Shown: piece by piece, positions 36,689-46,615 of the stretch
Position numbering within the stretch: position 1 is the first letter of the stretch
How the letters are laid out: each line of letters begins with the position of its first letter
Source of the DNA: Synechococcaceae cyanobacterium SM2_3_1
GTDB lineage: Bacteria > Cyanobacteriota > Cyanobacteriia > Thermostichales > Thermostichaceae
Length of the DNA: 64,000 nt
Assembly: GCA_012030715.1 (NCBI GenBank)
Contig: JAAUUJ010000004.1
Coordinates: forward strand, 1-64,000
Reading direction: 5' to 3'
The notes under the pieces: generated by a model
The model's database searches: none
Told to the model about the DNA's origin: nothing
The model's input: only the letters and a program-made list of their open reading frames with translations
Made by a program: the position numbers and the translations under genes

Positions 36689-37559
36689 GTGGAACTGAAG
36701 CAGTTGCTGTCAGTTGGAATGCCCGCCATGGCTTACCCAAAACGATCCTATATGCCAGAGCAGCAGGATAAACCTGTCTCCTTACCATTAGGGGGACTGA
36801 TCATCACAGGCGTGATCCTGGGCGCTCTGGCTGCCGGAGGATGGCAGATTTGGCTGTTTGTTGCTCCAATGTTAGAAAATCCGGCTCCACCCGATTTTGC
36901 AGCTGCGGTGGCCCCACCCGCTTTACCCACCCCTCAGCCCCTTACTCCCACCCCAGTTTCTTCAGATCCTGCCGGGGATGGAGATGCTGAGGTTGACGTA
37001 GGTGAGCGGAGCCAGGTGATTGAACCCATTGGGTTGGCCATTCGCAGTGAACCCAATGCTGACTCCATCTATCTGGGGGGGATCGTGATGGGGGAAACGG
37101 TTGTAGTTCTAGACCTCAGCGCCGACGGCAACTGGCAAAAAGTAAGGCGTGAGCTCAACGATCAGGAGGGCTGGGTCAAGGCTGGAAATTTAGGTCCCAC
37201 AGATGCACCTCCCCCTTCAGCGGTCGAACCCGCACCCCCTACCCCTCGTCCCCGAAAGCGTCAGGCCCACACCTCCTCAACCCCCTGCGACAGCAACCCA
37301 GAATGCTCCATCTCCAGACGATACCGATGTCAGTGCCGCTACAGCCTTTGTTCCAGCTGGAGAACGCGGGCGAGTTCTGGTGCCGGTGGGATTAGCGATT
37401 CGCTCTCAACCCAATCTGGATGCCAGCCGTGTGGGTGGGGTTCCAGTCAATGAAGTGATCACCGTCCTTCAGGTAACTGCCGATGGTCGCTGGCAACGCA
37501 TTCGCCGTCAAAATGGTCAGGAGGGCTGGGTGAAGGCTGGCAACCTGGGTCCAGAGTAG
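36689..37559 (+). CDS. Membrane-anchored protein with two bacterial SH3 domains (frame break near 37230-37250)
   Basis: After a short N-terminus one membrane helix (LGGLIITGVILGALAAGGWQIWLFV) is followed by a proline-rich linker and an SH3b domain (IGLAIRSEPNADSIYLGGIV, NWQKVRRELNDQEGWVKAGNLG). A second proline/threonine linker leads to a second copy (VGLAIRSQPNLDASRVGGVP, RWQRIRRQNGQEGWVKAGNLG). The frame changes in the second linker, in a stretch of C runs; removal of one C joins them into about 289 residues. SH3b domains bind peptidoglycan or proteins in the periplasm. The start may be GTG 36689, ATG 36719 or ATG 36728 (MAYPKRS), the last being the most natural. Confidence 0.82.
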
Positions 37560-37601
37560 ACATGGGATCTGACGGCATTGCCCTTTAATTATTACAAGCG
37601 C

Positions 37602-37630
37602 TTTACAATGACTACATACTTCTTTACAAT
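37602..37630 (+). promoter_or_regulatory. Sigma-70 promoter of the rhodanese-fold gene
   Basis: TTTACA (37602-37607), a 17-base spacer and TACAAT (37625-37630) form a near-consensus promoter. The spacing to a start site near 37637 and then to the GGAGG ribosome-binding site (37645-37649) and the ATG at 37654 is short but adequate. The surrounding 60 bases are AT-rich. Confidence 0.65.
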
Positions 37631-37653
37631 TGAAAAGTAGTAAGGGAGGTTTT

Positions 37654-38031
37654 ATGAGAAATATCCTGGGTTTGATCGTTATTCCCGATGGCTTGAAGCC
37701 CCAATCCACTGCCAAAGATCTCCAAACACGACTGCAATGGGGAGAGCCTGCTTTGACGATCGTCGATGTACGGGATGCTGCTAGCTTCAAGAAGTCTCGG
37801 ATTATGGGTGCTGTTTCCGTCCCCATGAACAAGCTGATTGAGGAAGTCCAGGAAAGCTGTGAGCCAGTGCGTGACATCTATGTCTATGGCGACAGTGATG
37901 AAGCGACCGCGACTGCTGCTCAACAACTGCGTCAGGCAGGCTTCATCAGCGTGGCAGAGTTAAAAGGTGGATTGTCCGCCTGGCAGTCTGCTGGATATCC
38001 GGTTGAAAAGGGTGTGCTCACATCTGCCTGA
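37654..38031 (+). CDS. Rhodanese-fold protein without catalytic cysteine
   Basis: A 125-residue single rhodanese domain starting at the ATG 37654, which has a strong GGAGG five bases upstream. Fold signatures are present: TIVDVRDAASFKKSRIMGAVSVP (the DVR and GAxxxP elements) and the C-terminal GGLSAWQSAGYPVE. At the active-site loop, where sulfurtransferases have a cysteine followed by a glycine-rich or basic phosphate-like loop, the sequence is IYVYGDSDEATATAA. It has no cysteine there; in fact, the only Cys in the protein is near residue 70. It is therefore probably a non-catalytic binding or regulatory domain. It has its own promoter. Confidence 0.85.
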   Translation: MRNILGLIVIPDGLKPQSTAKDLQTRLQWGEPALTIVDVRDAASFKKSRIMGAVSVPMNKLIEEVQESCEPVRDIYVYGDSDEATATAAQQLRQAGFISVAELKGGLSAWQSAGYPVEKGVLTSA

Positions 38032-38090
38032 ATTTCAAAGCTGAGTCTTAAATAACTCTAGGTGGGGAATGCAATTGATGTGCTCCTCAC

Positions 38091-38758
38091 CTATCCTTTG
38101 TGCTGCTGTCGATACCAGGTGGATCCTCCGATCAGAACACTCAACAAAAGTAAGGCTGTCAAGAGGGGCAAGACATCACCTGTTGTCACCGCTTTCAAAC
38201 CAGTGCTCCCCAGAAAGACAAAAGGAAATGCCCCCAGTGCTGTTCCTGTAATGGTTCCCAGCAGGTAATCCGAAGCCCGAACCGACGTCAGGCCTGCTGC
38301 CAGATTGACCAATCCATAAGGCATGATCGGCAGCAACCGGATAGCAAAAATGTAAAGCCAGCCGCCTCGCTGCAGTTCTTGATCTAACCACTGCCAGTGG
38401 CCCTGGAGACGGTGGCGAACACGGAGGCCACCTGTGGTCCGGCTAAAGTGAAAAGCAGCCAGAGCTGCACTTACCGCCGCTAAGGTTGTCCATAAGGTTC
38501 CCAGCCAGGGACCAAATAAGGCACCCGCCAGCAGATTGAGGGCCGTGGAAGGCAGGATCAACAGAGTTGCAAAAAATAGATCAAACAGTAGATTAAGGGC
38601 CCCCAGAAGCCCGTTTGCGTGACCCACGTTTGGATCTGGATGGGATCCAGCCCTCCCAGTACCCAGAACATCCCCCCCATGGCGAGAACACAGACAACAG
38701 CCACCAGGGTGAGAGTTAGTTTCAGAGGTATGGGTGGGTTCCGCGACTTATTGATCAC
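38091..38758 (-). CDS. TVP38/TMEM64 (DedA-like) membrane protein (frame break at 38571-38576)
   Basis: About 222 residues with five or six membrane helices. The first part (LTLTLVAVVCVLAMGGMFWVL, GFWGPLIYCLIY) and the second (ATLLILPSTALNLLAGALFG PW in outline) join if one A is added to the six-A run at 38571-38576. Family motifs are LPSTALNLLAGALFG and FAIRLLPIMPYGLVNLAAGLT (the R-x-x-P-x-x-P-x-x-x-x-N pattern). Members of this family act as lipid scramblases or in lipid homeostasis; the substrate here is unknown. The GTG start at 38758 overlaps the end of the upstream acetyltransferase gene by 11 bases, which suggests translational coupling. Confidence 0.88.
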
Positions 38759-39991
38759 CCGTTAACCAATGATGGCGGTTAGCTCGTCGTGACCAGAGTC
38801 TCTCTTCCTGCCAGTCCGCCAGCGAGCCCAGCGAGCGATAGATTTCCCCCCAATCCCCTCGACCCACGTCTTCCCAGTCCCAAACGCCACAGTCAATTCG
38901 TTCCGGGATGGGCTGATTCACCTGTAGAGAGCGCAGTAAACTCTGGAGCCGCAGGTTGTCAGGAAGCATCCGGATCTCCCTTAACTTGTGCCAGACGGAT
39001 CGAGACATGAGCAGAGTGCGCTCAATATCCTGGGCTCCGGTTTTGAGCAGAAATTCTTCCCGCTCCGCTGGTAATCAGTGGAAGCCAGGGCCAGGGACTG
39101 GGGAGGGTAAGCCTGGGTAAGCCGGGCCATCTGCGTGATTAATACGGGATAAAGCTCTGTATAGGCCGGATGAACGGTTAACTGGGCAACATGGGGCTGA
39201 TGTGCAGTGCGGGAGAGCTTCAGGTTGAAATAGCCAATGGCTGCTTTACGTTCGGGCTCATAGACATAAGCCTGGATGCGTTCGGTACTACTGATGTTTT
39301 GTTTGGCCAGATCCAGGGCCCACCCCAAAGGTCCAGACCGAAAGTCTTCATCGCGACGGTCAAACACCTGCCGGACTAGGGGCGGCATGGCTTCATTGTC
39401 CAGCTGGCAGATCAGCTTGGCATCCCGGTCGCTCACAGGGGTGAGATAGGGAATGTTGGGTTCATGGCTGGCCAGATCAGCCAGTATCTGGGGAGAAAGC
39501 GACCAGTAGGTGATTTGGGCAATGGGCTGAAATCCGGTGTGGCGATACAAGCCCAGAGCCCCGCGGTTATGAATATTCACCTCCAGGATCCAGGTGCGGG
39601 CCTCGCGGAAATGTTTCATGCAGTGGCGGAGTAGGCGACCCCCAATCCCCTGACGTTGAGCCTGAGTCGCAACAGCCACATGATCCACTCGCCAGGTGCT
39701 GCGGGAGTGATTGAAGGGAGAAACCTGAATGGCGCCTTTGATCTCTCCTCCCTGTTCCGCCACATGCACCGTGAACATGTGCTGAAAACGGTTGGGGAAC
39801 ATGCTCAGCACCTTGAGCGGGCCGTACCATTTCCGTAAGCGTCGGATCTGAGCCGCAATATCTACAGAACGGCTACCGTACTCTTCGGCAAAGGCTTCCA
39901 CAAACAAGGACTCGATCACTTCCAGATCGCCTAGTTGGGCTGGCCGCAGGTTGATGTCGTTATCGTCAGGGGAGGTATAATTGAGACTCAT
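38748..39991 (-). CDS. GNAT-family N-acetyltransferase with C-terminal extension (frame break near 39067)
   Basis: About 414 residues after joining. The N-terminal acetyl-CoA domain shows INLRPAQLGDLEVIESLFVEAF, the pyrophosphate-binding motif VATQAQRQGIGGRLLRHC (Q/R-x-x-G-x-G/A) and EVNIHNRGALGLYRHTGF. A second, more divergent GNAT-like half follows (DAKLICQLDNEAMPP, AQLTVHPAYTELYPVLI). Adding one G in the CAGCGG sequence near 39067 turns TDYQ into TDYQAEREEFLLKTGAQDIERTLLMSRS in outline and continues into a C-terminal segment ending WLTGDQ at 38748. The acceptor substrate is unknown. The gene is coupled to the TVP38 gene. Confidence 0.85.
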
Positions 39992-40078
39992 AAAGAAGGC
40001 ATGGAGAGGAATGGGACCAGGTGATCAGATACTGGCGTCTTCTCCAGACTATCAAGACTCCCTTCATCACACCAGTCT

Positions 40079-41596
40079 CTAGCGACCCATGGCTTTAGGG
40101 GGCAGAAAAAGAGGAAAGTCTGACTCTGGGGTCGTAGACCTTTGCTGCTGCAACTGGGTAGCCAACCATTGTTTTAAATGCAGGGTGGCCTGACAGTCAT
40201 CTTCGTTGTAGGTGGTCAGTAGCTCTAGAAATGAGGGATCTCCAGTCTGCAACCACTGACTATACCAGTAGATGGATTGGGCTCCACTAGCATTGGACTG
40301 CCTCCATTCAAATCCCATCCAGCGGGCAATGTGTTTGAGGGAGTAGCTTTCGATGGGGAGAACCAGATGACGGGTAATGAATTCATGCAAATCGACGAAG
40401 CGCGAGAGGAGTTGTTTGAGGCGTCTTAACCCGCTGCGATGGCGTTCTGCCAGTTTGCGGCAGGTGTGGATCTCAAAGGCATGAAAGTGAAAAATGGGGG
40501 CATCCGGGTAGCTGTCCACCAGATCCAAAAACTGGAACCAGTTCAGGGCTTCTTCCGCCGGATCTGTGGCCATACAGGCCTGATAACGAGAGGTTCTCTG
40601 CTGCTGATCCACCACCAGCACCCCCAAGAGATAGGAGACATCATGCTGGGGATCGGCTTCGATATCGAAGAACAGTTCAACCCCAGCGGCAGGCAGAGGG
40701 TGGAGATTGATCCTGTCGAGCCAGATGGCCCGTTGCTCAACCGTGGCCTGGGCCTGCCTGACCAGTTGCAACGCCACCTTGGCCCCCAACCCTGGAACCG
40801 CTTGTAGATCTTCGGGTGCAGTGGCTGCCAGGGCTTCGATGGAGTGAATCCCAGCCGTTTGCAAAATCGGATGACGGCTGCCGGTCACCCCCGGAAGTAG
40901 CGTCAGCGGATCGGTGTGAGCTGCCTGCTGGCGACAGAACTCCCGCCAATGACAGAGTCCACAGCGACTGCGAGCCATGTAAACCTGAGGCATGACTGCG
41001 TCGGCCACCACCTCCAGGAAGTCCTGCAATAGGTTGAGAACCTGTGCAAACCGTTTGCGTAACTGCACCTCCTGCCAGCGCCCATCCCGCAGAACCACAT
41101 ACCCCCAAGAGGGAGAGATCGGCTGATGAGTTCCCAGGACAAGGGCCTGGAGCGCCAGAGCCAGCTCATATTCTGATTTGAGTCGTTTGCCAGTGCGGAT
41201 CTCTACAGGAATGTAATAGGTTGAACCATCGATCCAGGTTTGGCGTAGGAGTAAATCTGGTTTCACCACTACCGCAACAGTCTCTTCCTCTAAGATCTGG
41301 CCCCGCAGCTGTCCTCGATAGATATGTTCCTCTGCCAGGGCCATCTGAGCTTGTGTAGCTGCCTCCAGATCAGAGATTTCCGTCAGAGAAAGAGGGGGAC
41401 GCGAGGACACTTGCCGCTCCAGAACAATTCCCGGCAACCCTTGCTGGATCTGTTGTCGTAACTGCTCTCGCTCCCAGCGCAACTGCAGAATTAGATCATT
41501 GGCGTCCAGCTTTTCTGTCTGGGGGCCATGCCGTTCCAGATAGGGCAATCGCCGACAGCGGTGGAAGGCCATCAGGTCCTCAACAGTAATCAGCAT
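40079..41596 (-). CDS. RecB-family nuclease of the TM0106 type
   Basis: A 505-residue protein from the ATG at 41596 (MLITVEDLMAFHRCRR), the family's usual start; the frame is open to 41635. The N-terminal PD-(D/E)xK-like nuclease part has YLERHG, VAVVVKPDLLL, YIPVEIRTGKRLKSEY (E-x-K replaced by E-x-R), and a Cys cluster RCGLCHWREFCRQQ that may hold iron-sulfur, as in Cas4/AddB-like nucleases. A helix-hairpin-helix (LQAVPGLGAKVALQLV) is followed by an RNase H-like exonuclease part (VELFFDIEADPQHDVSYLLG, LTTYNEDDCQATLHLKQW). It is probably DNA-repair related. Exact activity is unknown. Confidence 0.85.
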   Translation of the reverse strand: MLITVEDLMAFHRCRRLPYLERHGPQTEKLDANDLILQLRWEREQLRQQIQQGLPGIVLERQVSSRPPLSLTEISDLEAATQAQMALAEEHIYRGQLRGQILEEETVAVVVKPDLLLRQTWIDGSTYYIPVEIRTGKRLKSEYELALALQALVLGTHQPISPSWGYVVLRDGRWQEVQLRKRFAQVLNLLQDFLEVVADAVMPQVYMARSRCGLCHWREFCRQQAAHTDPLTLLPGVTGSRHPILQTAGIHSIEALAATAPEDLQAVPGLGAKVALQLVRQAQATVEQRAIWLDRINLHPLPAAGVELFFDIEADPQHDVSYLLGVLVVDQQQRTSRYQACMATDPAEEALNWFQFLDLVDSYPDAPIFHFHAFEIHTCRKLAERHRSGLRRLKQLLSRFVDLHEFITRHLVLPIESYSLKHIARWMGFEWRQSNASGAQSIYWYSQWLQTGDPSFLELLTTYNEDDCQATLHLKQWLATQLQQQRSTTPESDFPLFLPPKAMGR

Positions 41597-41739
41597 CGCT
41601 GAACCCACAAATGCAAGGACACTACCCCAGTACAAACACGAGCGCCCTCATTCTACTGTGCTTCGCTGGGGTACCTGGAAACCCTGCCTTTACCCCCTTC
41701 AGCCAGACTGATACGCTTGAGATCCACCTTGAGGAATGA

Positions 41740-42830
41740 ATGGCTGCTATGACTCAGTCTCCGCCGGATCGCTCTGATGCTGAGCCCCTTCTGGAAGCCC
41801 TCCGCCGCCGCGAAGGGAACTGGGCCGACTGGGGGCAGTATTGTCAGGGCTTGCAAAAGGCTGGCTATACCCCGCAGCAGATCTTTGAAGAGTCCGGCTT
41901 TGAGCCGGGGCAGCAGCATCAGCTGATTGTGGGGAGCCAGGTGTTTGCTGGGCTGGTCAGTGGTGGGGCCTCTCCAGAAATTCTGGCCTTCTTTGCCAAT
42001 AAGGGTAGTGATATTCTCTATGAATTTCGCCTCTTACCTCAGGGGGATCGGCTGGGGGCTGCAGCCCTAGTCCAAGAGAAAAATCTGCATGTCCAGGAGG
42101 CTCATGAGATCGTAAGGGTACTCAAGCAGGGAGGACAGAGACGAGAGCTCCCGCAGGGATTTACCCCCAGTACTGGTGATCGAGTGGCTCATCGCTATTG
42201 GCAACGGGCGCAGCAGATGGAGGATTTGCCAGAACGTTCCCGCCTGATTGCCAAGGCTCTGCAATTTGTGAGCACTGAGGCGGCGCGACAGCAGGTGGAA
42301 TCCCTTTTGACTGACTTTCAGGTGCGCCCTCGCCTGCAGGCTCCACATCTTTCCCTCTATCGGCTGGAATCGCAGGAGGAACTGCCCCGTATCCTTCCAG
42401 TAGTGGGCGCTTGGCCCCTGACTACCGCTGATCTGAAAGCACTGCCCTGGGTTGATCCGGTGGGTCGCTTTCGGATGATGCAGGTCGAGAGGGGAGGTGC
42501 CTGGATAGCCTTACCTGGGTGGCCATTGCTGCTCAAGGCTGCTGATCCGGTGGCCATCCTCGTCACCTCCCAGCAGCTGGAAATCCTGTTTGAGCAGGTG
42601 AGTGACTCCCCCCTGAATGAGGAAGCCGCTCTGTTGGTGGTGGATCGAGCGGAGCGTGACTGGCAGGCTGATCAGTATTATCTGGTGGCAGAAGATCAGG
42701 AGTTACAGGTGGCTTGGTTTGGAGAAACGCCTACCCAATCTCTCTGGGGACAGGTGCTGCTAGTCGTTCGTCCCCTCATCCCCGTTCTGTGGAGGAGCTT
42801 ATCGAAGATGTGTGGGAAATCGAAGAATAG
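41740..42830 (+). CDS. raf1: Rubisco accumulation factor 1 (frame break near 42770)
   Basis: Raf1 is the assembly chaperone that holds RbcL dimers during Rubisco assembly. The N-terminal alpha domain reads LLEALRRREGNWADWGQYCQ, then LQKAGYTPQQIFEESGFEP, the diagnostic Raf1 helix pair, followed by ILAFFANKGSDILYEFR. The C-terminal beta domain includes SLYRLESQEELPRILPVVG and a conserved QYYLVAEDQELQVAWF. In the given frame the end is aberrant, but one extra base near 42770 yields the acidic Raf1 tail (VEELIEDVWEIEE) and a stop at 42830. The length is then about 363 residues, normal for the family. rbcL, rbcX and rbcS are not in the window. Confidence 0.93.
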
Positions 42831-42998
42831 CTTCTAGCCAGTTCGTTCGCCGAAAAAATGGGGTACCCTATTAGGAGATCTTATTGAGTATTTATTCACT
42901 TTTTTCCTCTAAAGCTTTGACAAGAGTGACCCGCTCTGGACGGCTCCTGACAGAAGCTGTAGGGTAAGGCTAGAAAGGTATTTTCGCAACAATTTGAC

Positions 42999-44177
42999 AT
43001 GGCTGTGCCACCTGAAACTGATACTCCTCAAATCAATATGTCACCGTCACAGCCTCAGGTTGATTTCTCTGCCTCGGGGGGGTCTGCGAGCTCGAATACT
43101 GATCGTGGATGACAGCTACATGGTGGCAGAGATGCTGTCCAATTTTTTGGGTAAGCAGGGCTGTACCATTTCCTATGCTCTGGATGGCTCTGCCGCTCTG
43201 GATCAGGTGCGACAGTCTCCGCCCGATCTGATCATTGCCGATTGGGTGATGCCCAACCTGGATGGGTTGGAACTGTGTCGGCAACTGCGGCAATCGCCAG
43301 AATATGCCTGGGTCTACTACATCATCATGACCGCTCGCGAAGGCAACGATAATATGGAGCGGGCTCTGGAGGCTGGAGCCGATGAATTTCTTTCCAAGCC
43401 ATTTCAGGCTGCAGAGTTGATGACGCGTGTGCGGGCCGGATTGCGGATTGTGGAAGTGCGTCGGCAGCGACAACTTAAGGCGGTCCAGCCTGCAATCAAC
43501 AAAACCGAATCCCTGATTGGCACTCGCCAGAATCTGGTGACTAAGCTGCCCCAATGCATTGCCTATAGCCGTTCACAAGTTGAACCCCTCAGCCTCTTTA
43601 TTCTCCGGCTTGTGAACCTGGCGTCTTTAAGTCGGGGCCTCTCCCCTGAGCAAAAGAAGACCCTGCTGAATCAGTTTACGCAGCGGCTCATGGGCAATCT
43701 GCGAGAGGGAGACGATCTTTTTCGTTATGACGAAGGTCAATTCATTGTCATTCTTTCGGGGACCACCCTGCCCGCGGCCCAGATAGCTGCAGAGCGTTGC
43801 TGCCTACGCATGGTCCAGGAGCCATTTGTGTTGCAGGGACAAATTCTGGAAATTCAGATCCAGTTCGGTACGGCTACGCTTGAGGCCAGTGATGATCCTC
43901 AGGGGATGGCCTTACTTCGACGCGCCGCCCAGGGATTGCGGGATAGTAAGCATCAGGTGAATGCGACTCTCTCTTCACCGGCAGCCCAGCCAATTGAAAC
44001 CGTACCTGAGTCTGCAGACTCTAACACTTCTCTAGAAATCGGGTGCGCTCCCTGGAAGCTGAAAATCTGGAATTACGCATGCGGGTTAGCTCTCTTTCCA
44101 AGCTAGAAGTTGAAAACAAACAACTCAGACAACGCTTGCAGCAAGTGATGAATCAACTCAAGCAGTTACAGTCTTAG
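42999..44177 (+). CDS. Response regulator with degenerate GGDEF and coiled-coil tail (two frame breaks)
   Basis: The ATG at 42999 begins MAVPPETDTPQINMSPSQP; one fewer G in the seven-G run at 43076-43082 continues it into RARILIVDDSYMVAEML. A receiver domain follows: acidic pocket DD in LIVDDS, phosphoacceptor Asp in IIADWVMPNLDGLEL, Thr in IIMTAREG and Lys in FLSKPFQAAEL. A diguanylate-cyclase-like region comes next (FRYDEGQFIVILSG), with RYDEG where GG(D/E)EF is expected, so it is probably not an active cyclase. One more A at 44036-44038 continues into a leucine-zipper-like coiled coil (VRSLEAENLELRMRV, VENKQLRQRLQQVMNQL) ending at 44177. No partner kinase is adjacent. Confidence 0.85.
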
Positions 44178-44192
44178 GCTCAATTCAGTCGC

Positions 44193-45260
44193 CTATAGTT
44201 GCAGCATTGCCTTGACAAAACTCCGTTTGGAGTGCAACTCCTGCCATTCCTGTTGCAGTTGACTGGAGGCAACCACGCCACAACCCGCTGCCAGCTTCAA
44301 AATGTTGCTGCGCCATTGCAAATTGCGGATCGCCACCAGGGCGTGAAAGGACCCATCAGGGCGAAGCAGTCCGAAAGGGGCACCAAATCGCTGCCGTTCA
44401 GCCTGATAATGTAGCCCCTTCAGCCAGGCTAGGCTCTCAGGGGTTTTAGGAGCGACCCCGAGGGCTGGGGTGGGGTGGAGAAGCCGGATCAGAGTGGGTA
44501 GGGCAATGGGCTGGTGTAGCTGGATATGGATCCGTGTTTCCAGATGTTCCAGCAGAGAGAGACTCAGTACCTGCGTCGGTTCACATTCAATCTGGCCTAA
44601 GGGTTGAAAGATTTTGCAAATGTGCTCAACCACAATCGCATGTTCCTGTTGTTCTTTAGGATCTGCCAGCAAAGAGGGACGGGAGGAGACGGCTGGGATA
44701 CGAGGCCGGGTTCCTGCTAAGGCTACGGTGATCAGTTCCTGAGTGTTGTGCTTCTGCAATAAGAGGGTTTCTGGAGTTCCCCCGAGGATGCCCTGCTCAG
44801 GATCCCAGAGGCCATAGAGCTGTAACGGATCTTTCACCTGCAGGAGGGCCTGGAACAGATAATGTTTGAAGCTGTCATCCGTTCGCCCCCTGCCCTGTTC
44901 GACGACAATGGGCACAGCCTTCAGCAATTCCTGCTGACGGATCCGGTTTTGAATGGCGACAAAGTCCTGCTGGAAAGGCTTCGCTTCTGGAGGGTGCCAG
45001 TCTATCTCAGGTTTTTCAGGCGGATCCTGTTGCAGCTGAAGGAGTAAATCTGCTGACCTCAGTTCCTCGACAAACTCAGGGATGAGCCAGGGAGTCTTTT
45101 CTTCTAGAAAAAAGTCAGGGGCATAAAAACAGTAGTGACCAGCCCACGGTGACTGGCTCCAGGCTTTTACCCCTCCCGCCAACAGGATATGGTCTGGATG
45201 AGGGCTAAACCAGGCTCCATACCTAAAGAAACTAGCCAGTTGCTCGGAACTGATGCTCAT
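44193..45260 (-). CDS. menF: Isochorismate synthase
   Basis: A chorismate-utilising enzyme of 355 residues, short at the N-terminus compared with E. coli MenF (431). It converts chorismate to isochorismate for phylloquinone (vitamin K1), the photosystem I secondary acceptor. The chorismate-binding domain shows LQLYGLWDPEQGILGGTPETLL, ALAGTRPRIP (the lysine/arginine loop), KEQQEHAIVVEHICKI (Mg-binding Glu), LLHPTPALGVAPKTPE, and ERQRFGAPFGLLRPDG, ending KLAAGCGVVASSQLQQEW. Assignment to isochorismate rather than anthranilate or aminodeoxychorismate synthesis rests on the shape of these motifs and the cyanobacterial context. menD and others are not adjacent. Confidence 0.88.
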   Translation of the reverse strand: MSISSEQLASFFRYGAWFSPHPDHILLAGGVKAWSQSPWAGHYCFYAPDFFLEEKTPWLIPEFVEELRSADLLLQLQQDPPEKPEIDWHPPEAKPFQQDFVAIQNRIRQQELLKAVPIVVEQGRGRTDDSFKHYLFQALLQVKDPLQLYGLWDPEQGILGGTPETLLLQKHNTQELITVALAGTRPRIPAVSSRPSLLADPKEQQEHAIVVEHICKIFQPLGQIECEPTQVLSLSLLEHLETRIHIQLHQPIALPTLIRLLHPTPALGVAPKTPESLAWLKGLHYQAERQRFGAPFGLLRPDGSFHALVAIRNLQWRSNILKLAAGCGVVASSQLQQEWQELHSKRSFVKAMLQL

Positions 45261-45388
45261 GGTTATTCTCCCTTGAGGATAATATCACTCGCCGATCCCA
45301 GAACTGAGGTAACGGCTGAACGTGAAACCGAAAGGGGAATGTTAGAGTGTAAAGGCACATTGCTTCCCACAGGCCTCTGCAACGTCCC

Positions 45389-46203
45389 ATGAGCAATAGC
45401 TTCTCGGCCCGAATCAGGCAATTTACGCAACGTCTGAGAGAGACTACTCAGATCCAGCAGTTTTTCCAGAACAGTCCAGCAGTGAAAGCCAGGCCCTGGC
45501 CAAAGATCTGGCGGCAGCAGGGGAAGTGGTGTCCCAGATGAGTCAGGTGGTGATGGAGGTTGATTTCCTGAATCAGCTGCATGCTCGCCTCGTCAATGAG
45601 CAGGAGGTTCTGCAACAGGAAAAAGCAGATCTGGAAACTCGCGTCTTTGAACTGCAACAGGAGCGGAACGAGCTGGAGCCCCAGGTCATGTACTTGCGGG
45701 AACAGCTGAGTCAGGCCAGTTTTCAGCTGGAGCAAACCCAGAATCGAGAACGCAATCTAAGCGATCGGGAGCGTCAACTCACTGAGATCGTGGCCCAGCT
45801 AGAGCGGCGACGAGCCGTGCTCAATCAGGCGATCGAGACCTTGACCAACCAAGAGGCCGACTCCATTGTCCGCAATCAGGAATTAATCCGTGTTGTGAAG
45901 AAAACGAACGAAAGGCGACTCAGTACTTCGATACGGTTTCCTCATACAAAGCGTGGCTAGAAGAGCTGAAGGCCCAGGCCGAGGAAAAGGAAGCTGAGTT
46001 ACAAGCTATGGGTCGTTGAGCCTCATCCCAAGCCATTTGTGGATCCCGAGCCTGAAGATCCGACCCCTGTTCCCAAAGAACCTGCTTATGTCAATCAACA
46101 TTATCCGCAGGAAGATCCCTTTGCTGAAGAGGAAGCTTCCTACTGGGATGAGCCTGTGAATCCGTCTCCCACCTCACCGTTCCTTGATAATCCCTGGGGT
46201 TAG
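45389..46203 (+). CDS. Coiled-coil protein with acidic proline-rich tail (three frame breaks)
   Basis: Starts at ATG 45389 (MSNSFSARIRQFTQRLRETTQ) and, allowing three single-base shifts (about 45475, 45911 and 46003), continues through a long coiled coil to a stop at 46203, about 271 residues. The coiled coil contains VDFLNQLHARLVNEQEVLQQ, LQQERNELEPQVMYLREQL, and RERNLSDRERQLTEIVAQL. The tail is acidic and proline-rich (VDPEPEDPTPVPKEPAY, PFAEEEASYWDEP). Either three errors fall in 800 bases or this gene is genuinely decaying; given the error pattern elsewhere, errors are the simpler reading. Function unknown. It diverges from menF. Confidence 0.6.
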
Positions 46204-46319
46204 AGCAGAGTCAGCCGCAGATCCTGTGTTTATGGGCGGGCATCGACCCACTGGAAATTAGCAACTTAAGATAGATATGATACGTATGGATGCGGTTGGA
46301 TTACCAGGTAGGGAACAGG

Positions 46320-46580
46320 ATGGCTGGAAAAGTAATTACCCCTCTAGTTGTGTTGTTGCTCCTGCTTTTTGTCGCAGCAGGGGATAAGGTTCTGCCCGGC
46401 AGGTTAGGTCAAGTGAGCCTCAAAACTAGATCAACTGTGATCTCAACTCTCAACTCCATGGTGGGGAAATCGCTGGATAATGTACCTGTGGATACTCGCT
46501 ACGGGCGAACAGATGAGGTGTTAGAGGAGTTTGAGTGTTCCGATGGTAGCATCACCACTGGCCCAGCAAATTGTCAATAG
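46320..46580 (+). CDS. Small secreted or membrane-anchored protein
   Basis: 86 residues from the ATG at 46320, with AGGGAACAGG just upstream; an ATG at 46290 is in frame but close to a TATGAT -10-like element at 46276-46281. A hydrophobic N-terminal helix (VITPLVVLLLLLFVAAG) acts as a signal or anchor. The remainder (LGQVSLKTRSTVISTLNSMVG; RYGRTDEVLEEFECSDG) has two cysteines near the C-terminus, possibly forming a disulfide. The family is not recognised. It has no obvious operon partner. Confidence 0.6.
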   Translation: MAGKVITPLVVLLLLLFVAAGDKVLPGRLGQVSLKTRSTVISTLNSMVGKSLDNVPVDTRYGRTDEVLEEFECSDGSITTGPANCQ

Positions 46581-46615
46581 CTCACAGTCCAATTGACTGC
46601 AACTGAGCCTCAGTT

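Noticed and set aside
43735-43760. Active diguanylate cyclase in the response regulator
   Set aside because: The expected GG(D/E)EF is replaced by RYDEG, so catalytic activity is not supported.
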